Below are positions 62,437 to 64,000 of a stretch of DNA of 64,000 bases, piece after piece. Every line of letters begins with the position of its first letter. Position 1 is the first letter of the stretch. The DNA is taken from NCBI RefSeq assembly GCF_900177645.1, contig NZ_FXAO01000001.1, positions 62,001 to 126,000 on the forward strand, given 5' to 3'. Made by a program: the position numbers and the translations under genes. The notes under the pieces are model-generated. The model was not told the origin of the DNA and made no database searches. It saw nothing but the letters and a program-made list of their open reading frames with translations. This DNA is from Arenibacter troitsensis. Its GTDB lineage: Bacteria; Bacteroidota; Bacteroidia; Flavobacteriales; Flavobacteriaceae.

Positions 62437-62510
62437 GCAGGCGTGGTGGAATTTGTAGACCCGCCCGAACGTACCGCTCGGTACGGGCGGGCACGCTAGG
62501 AAATCTAGCG
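62437..62510 (+). pseudogene. Truncated tRNA-Leu copy with palindromic insertion
   Basis: Bases 62437-62460 match the first 24 bases of the intact tRNA-Leu at 62561 with one difference. Then 32 foreign bases follow, and then ACGCTAG, which continues the tRNA sequence. The anticodon arm is altered: CGCTAG and CTAGCG form a stem with a GAAAT loop and the anticodon is gone. The variable and T arms are missing. It cannot work as a tRNA. Confidence 0.78.
62461..62492. repeat. GC-rich palindromic insertion in the tRNA copy
   Basis: The insertion splits GTAGAC from ACGCTAG. CCCGCC (the first C from the flank) pairs with GGCGGG, and CGTACC pairs with GGTACG around GCTC, with a four-base CGAA bulge on one side. 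Its GC content differs sharply from the neighbourhood. It may be a small palindromic mobile repeat that entered the D-arm region. Confidence 0.6.
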
Positions 62511-62560
62511 ATATAAAGGGTAGTCATTGAAATTAGGTTTGTAATTTTATTGAAATTTAT

Positions 62561-62642
62561 GCAGGCGTGGTGGAATTGGTAGACACGCTAGACTTAGGAT
62601 CTAGTGCCGCGAGGTGTGAGAGTTCGAGTCTCTCCGCCTGTA
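62561..62642 (+). tRNA. tRNA-Leu (anticodon UAG)
   Basis: The 82-base sequence folds as a class II tRNA: acceptor GCAGGCG with CGCCTGT, an anticodon stem CTAGA/TCTAG around CTTAGGA (anticodon TAG), a long variable arm GCCGCGAGGTG and a T arm GAGAGTTCGAGTCTCTC. The 3' CCA is not encoded; the discriminator base is A at 62642. An intrinsic terminator follows. Confidence 0.95.
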
Positions 62643-62648
62643 CTCACT

Positions 62649-62680
62649 AAAAAGCTCTTCAGAAATGAAGGGCTTTTTTT
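62649..62680 (+). terminator. Intrinsic terminator of the tRNA-Leu transcript
   Basis: AGCTCTTCA (62653-62661) pairs with TGAAGGGCT (62666-62674) around GAAA, and a T-run follows. The stem extends by A-T pairs on both sides. It begins seven bases after the tRNA. Confidence 0.85.
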
Positions 62681-63043
62681 ATGTTCGATAGTCTTGAAGT
62701 TTTGATGCATCAAAATTTCTTCCATAACGCAATTTTTTATATCCTAATTATTAAATTGCCATCCATTAGGACGATTTAGTAACACTTATTTTCATTGGTT
62801 AATAGTAAGGCAAATGGCCGCCCTCCCATTTGCCCTTTCATTTTATTTTAAATACAAAATGGTATTGATAGAAAATAGGATTTGGACTAAAACCCATTTT
62901 TATGGTGTATATGAAGTATAGGAATTGATTTAATCATAAATTTAAAGTTTGGCGAACTCCTGAAAGTTTTTATTTGAATTTTATAAGGTTCTATATGAAT
63001 ATTTTCAAATTCGTGAAGATGACACTTAAGCCTAATTATTATT
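62681..63043. other. Intergenic region before the binding lipoprotein
   Basis: I see no gene, promoter of full consensus or hairpin here. It is AT-rich, and its length of 363 bases leaves room for control of the downstream gene. Confidence 0.5.
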
Positions 63044-64000
63044 ATGAGAATCCAAAGAAGTATTTTGATTTCTGTTATTTCTTTATTTATTCTTCTTTTG
63101 TCGTGTGCAAAACAAACTGAAGAAGAGGAAATACGGATAGGTTTCTCTCAGGCCATGTTAAATGATGAATGGAGACAATCCATGAACAATGCCATGGAAT
63201 TGCAGGCCTCGTTATATCCCAATGTTACCTTGGAGATATCTAACGCCAACTATAATGTTCAGCAACAAATTGAACAGTTAAAGAATTTTATAGGGGACAG
63301 TGTAGATATTATAATTGTTTCCCCAATTCAATCCAAGCCTATTACCCCAATTGTGGAAGAAGCAATGAAAGCAGGAATTCCGGTTCTGGTGGTGGATAGG
63401 AAAACGGACAATCAGAAGTACACGGCATATGTAGGAGCGGACAATATAGAAGTTGGCCGTAATGCTGGTAATATCATTGTTTCAAATGTACAGGATTCGT
63501 TAAGTGTTGTTGAAATACGGGGGCTAGCTGGATCGTCTCCTGCTGAGGAAAGGAGTCTAGGTTTTCATCAGATTTTAGATAAATTTCCGAAAATAAAATT
63601 TGCAGGAACTATAGAAGGTGATTGGGAGAAGGAATCGATCACTGAAAGTTTACGGGAATTGTTGTCAAGAACCGGCCCGGTAGATTATATTTTTGCCCAT
63701 AACGACAGGATGGCCATGGGTGCTTGGGAGGTAGCCAGAAATTTGGCCATGGAAGGGCAAATAAAAATTATTGGCGTTGATGGACTCAATGGGCCTAATG
63801 GAGGCATACAATTAGTAAAAGATGGGGTTCTAAGTGCAACGATTTTATATCCTACAGGTGGAGCGGAAGCAATAGATATCGCCTTGAAAATATTAAAAGC
63901 TGAGGTAGTACCAACTAATAACATTCTGAGCACTACAGTTATTGATCGCTTTAATGCTGATATAATGCAGAATCAATTCACTAAAATTAATGAACAGCAA
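63044..64000 (+). CDS. Periplasmic sugar-binding lipoprotein, probably the N-terminus of a hybrid two-component sensor (partial)
   Basis: The frame runs from ATG 63044 to the window edge, 319 residues without a stop. A lipoprotein signal ends LFILLLSC (residue 21), and a ribose-binding-protein-type domain follows: IRIGFSQAMLNDEWRQSMNN, QIEQLKNFIGDSVDIIIVSP, IPVLVVDRKTDNQKYTAYVG and AGNIIVSNVQDSLSV. The ATWNxxxGRNAG-like ADNIEVGRNAGN and AGSSPAEERSLGF pieces resemble the sensor half of Bacteroidota hybrid two-component systems. Those proteins detect a glycan sugar and switch on its polysaccharide locus. The kinase part lies beyond the window, so a free binding protein remains possible. Confidence 0.75.
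   Translation, partial: MRIQRSILISVISLFILLLSCAKQTEEEEIRIGFSQAMLNDEWRQSMNNAMELQASLYPNVTLEISNANYNVQQQIEQLKNFIGDSVDIIIVSPIQSKPITPIVEEAMKAGIPVLVVDRKTDNQKYTAYVGADNIEVGRNAGNIIVSNVQDSLSVVEIRGLAGSSPAEERSLGFHQILDKFPKIKFAGTIEGDWEKESITESLRELLSRTGPVDYIFAHNDRMAMGAWEVARNLAMEGQIKIIGVDGLNGPNGGIQLVKDGVLSATILYPTGGAEAIDIALKILKAEVVPTNNILSTTVIDRFNADIMQNQFTKINEQQ

Noticed and set aside
1-64000. CRISPR array, prophage or transposase
   Set aside because: The repeats seen are too long and too palindromic for CRISPR repeats with unique spacers, and no cas, integrase, transposase or phage structural gene was recognised.

Overview
The window looks like chromosome of a marine member of the Flavobacteriaceae (Bacteroidota). 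The support is internal: many promoters fit the Bacteroidota -7 element TAnnTTTG, Shine-Dalgarno sites are weak, the cbb3 oxidase has a fused CcoN-CcoO subunit, proteins resemble Flavobacteriia families (GH92, TonB-like M56 proteins, a Nudix-type regulator, a hybrid-sensor-type binding lipoprotein), and intergenic regions carry palindromic repeats of the GTCGAAATGAC and CCTGCAAGGTT kind. The genus is not determined; Arenibacter, Maribacter or Zobellia relatives are a guess. No phage, transposase, integrase or CRISPR array was seen.

Layout. 1-8.6 kb: truncated GH92 mannosidase, a precorrin-2 dehydrogenase, a xylose operon (xylB-xylA plus a LacI-type regulator), and an opposite-strand sugar-1-kinase/nucleotidyltransferase pair. 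8.7-27.3 kb: a microaerobic respiration block with hemN, two universal stress protein genes, the cbb3 operon ccoS-ccoNO-ccoQ-ccoP-ccoG-ccoH plus a TauE/SafE-like gene, the copper ATPase ccoI and an FNR-like regulator. An amidohydrolase, a PIG-L deacetylase and a large heme-containing lipoprotein sit among them. 27.5-42.7 kb: a Nudix-type regulator, an unidentified structured RNA, homogentisate dioxygenase, and the histidine pathway (hutG apart from hutHIU, with a divergent LysR gene). Between hutG and hutU lies a three-gene glycosylation-like cluster. 42.7-44.1 kb: a tandem array of about 172-bp units. 44.1-62.3 kb: two BlaI/M56 pairs, ruvC, hemW, small housekeeping genes, a GNAT gene broken by an amber codon, a membrane-bound MutS-like ATPase and a second repeat array of about 318-bp units. 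62.4-64 kb: a tRNA-Leu with a broken copy in front of it, then the start of a sugar-binding lipoprotein, probably a hybrid two-component sensor.

The strongest regulatory signal is a 12-bp near-palindrome TGATAAnTrTCA found before hemN, the cco operon, the second usp gene, and between ccoI and the FNR-like gene. In all five promoter directions exactly 23 bases separate it from a TAnnTTTG-like element. This predicts a self-controlled low-oxygen regulon encoded with its own regulator. The two BlaI genes also have different, readable operator sets: AACTAA-N4-TTAGTT for one and TACA-N2-TGTA for the other.
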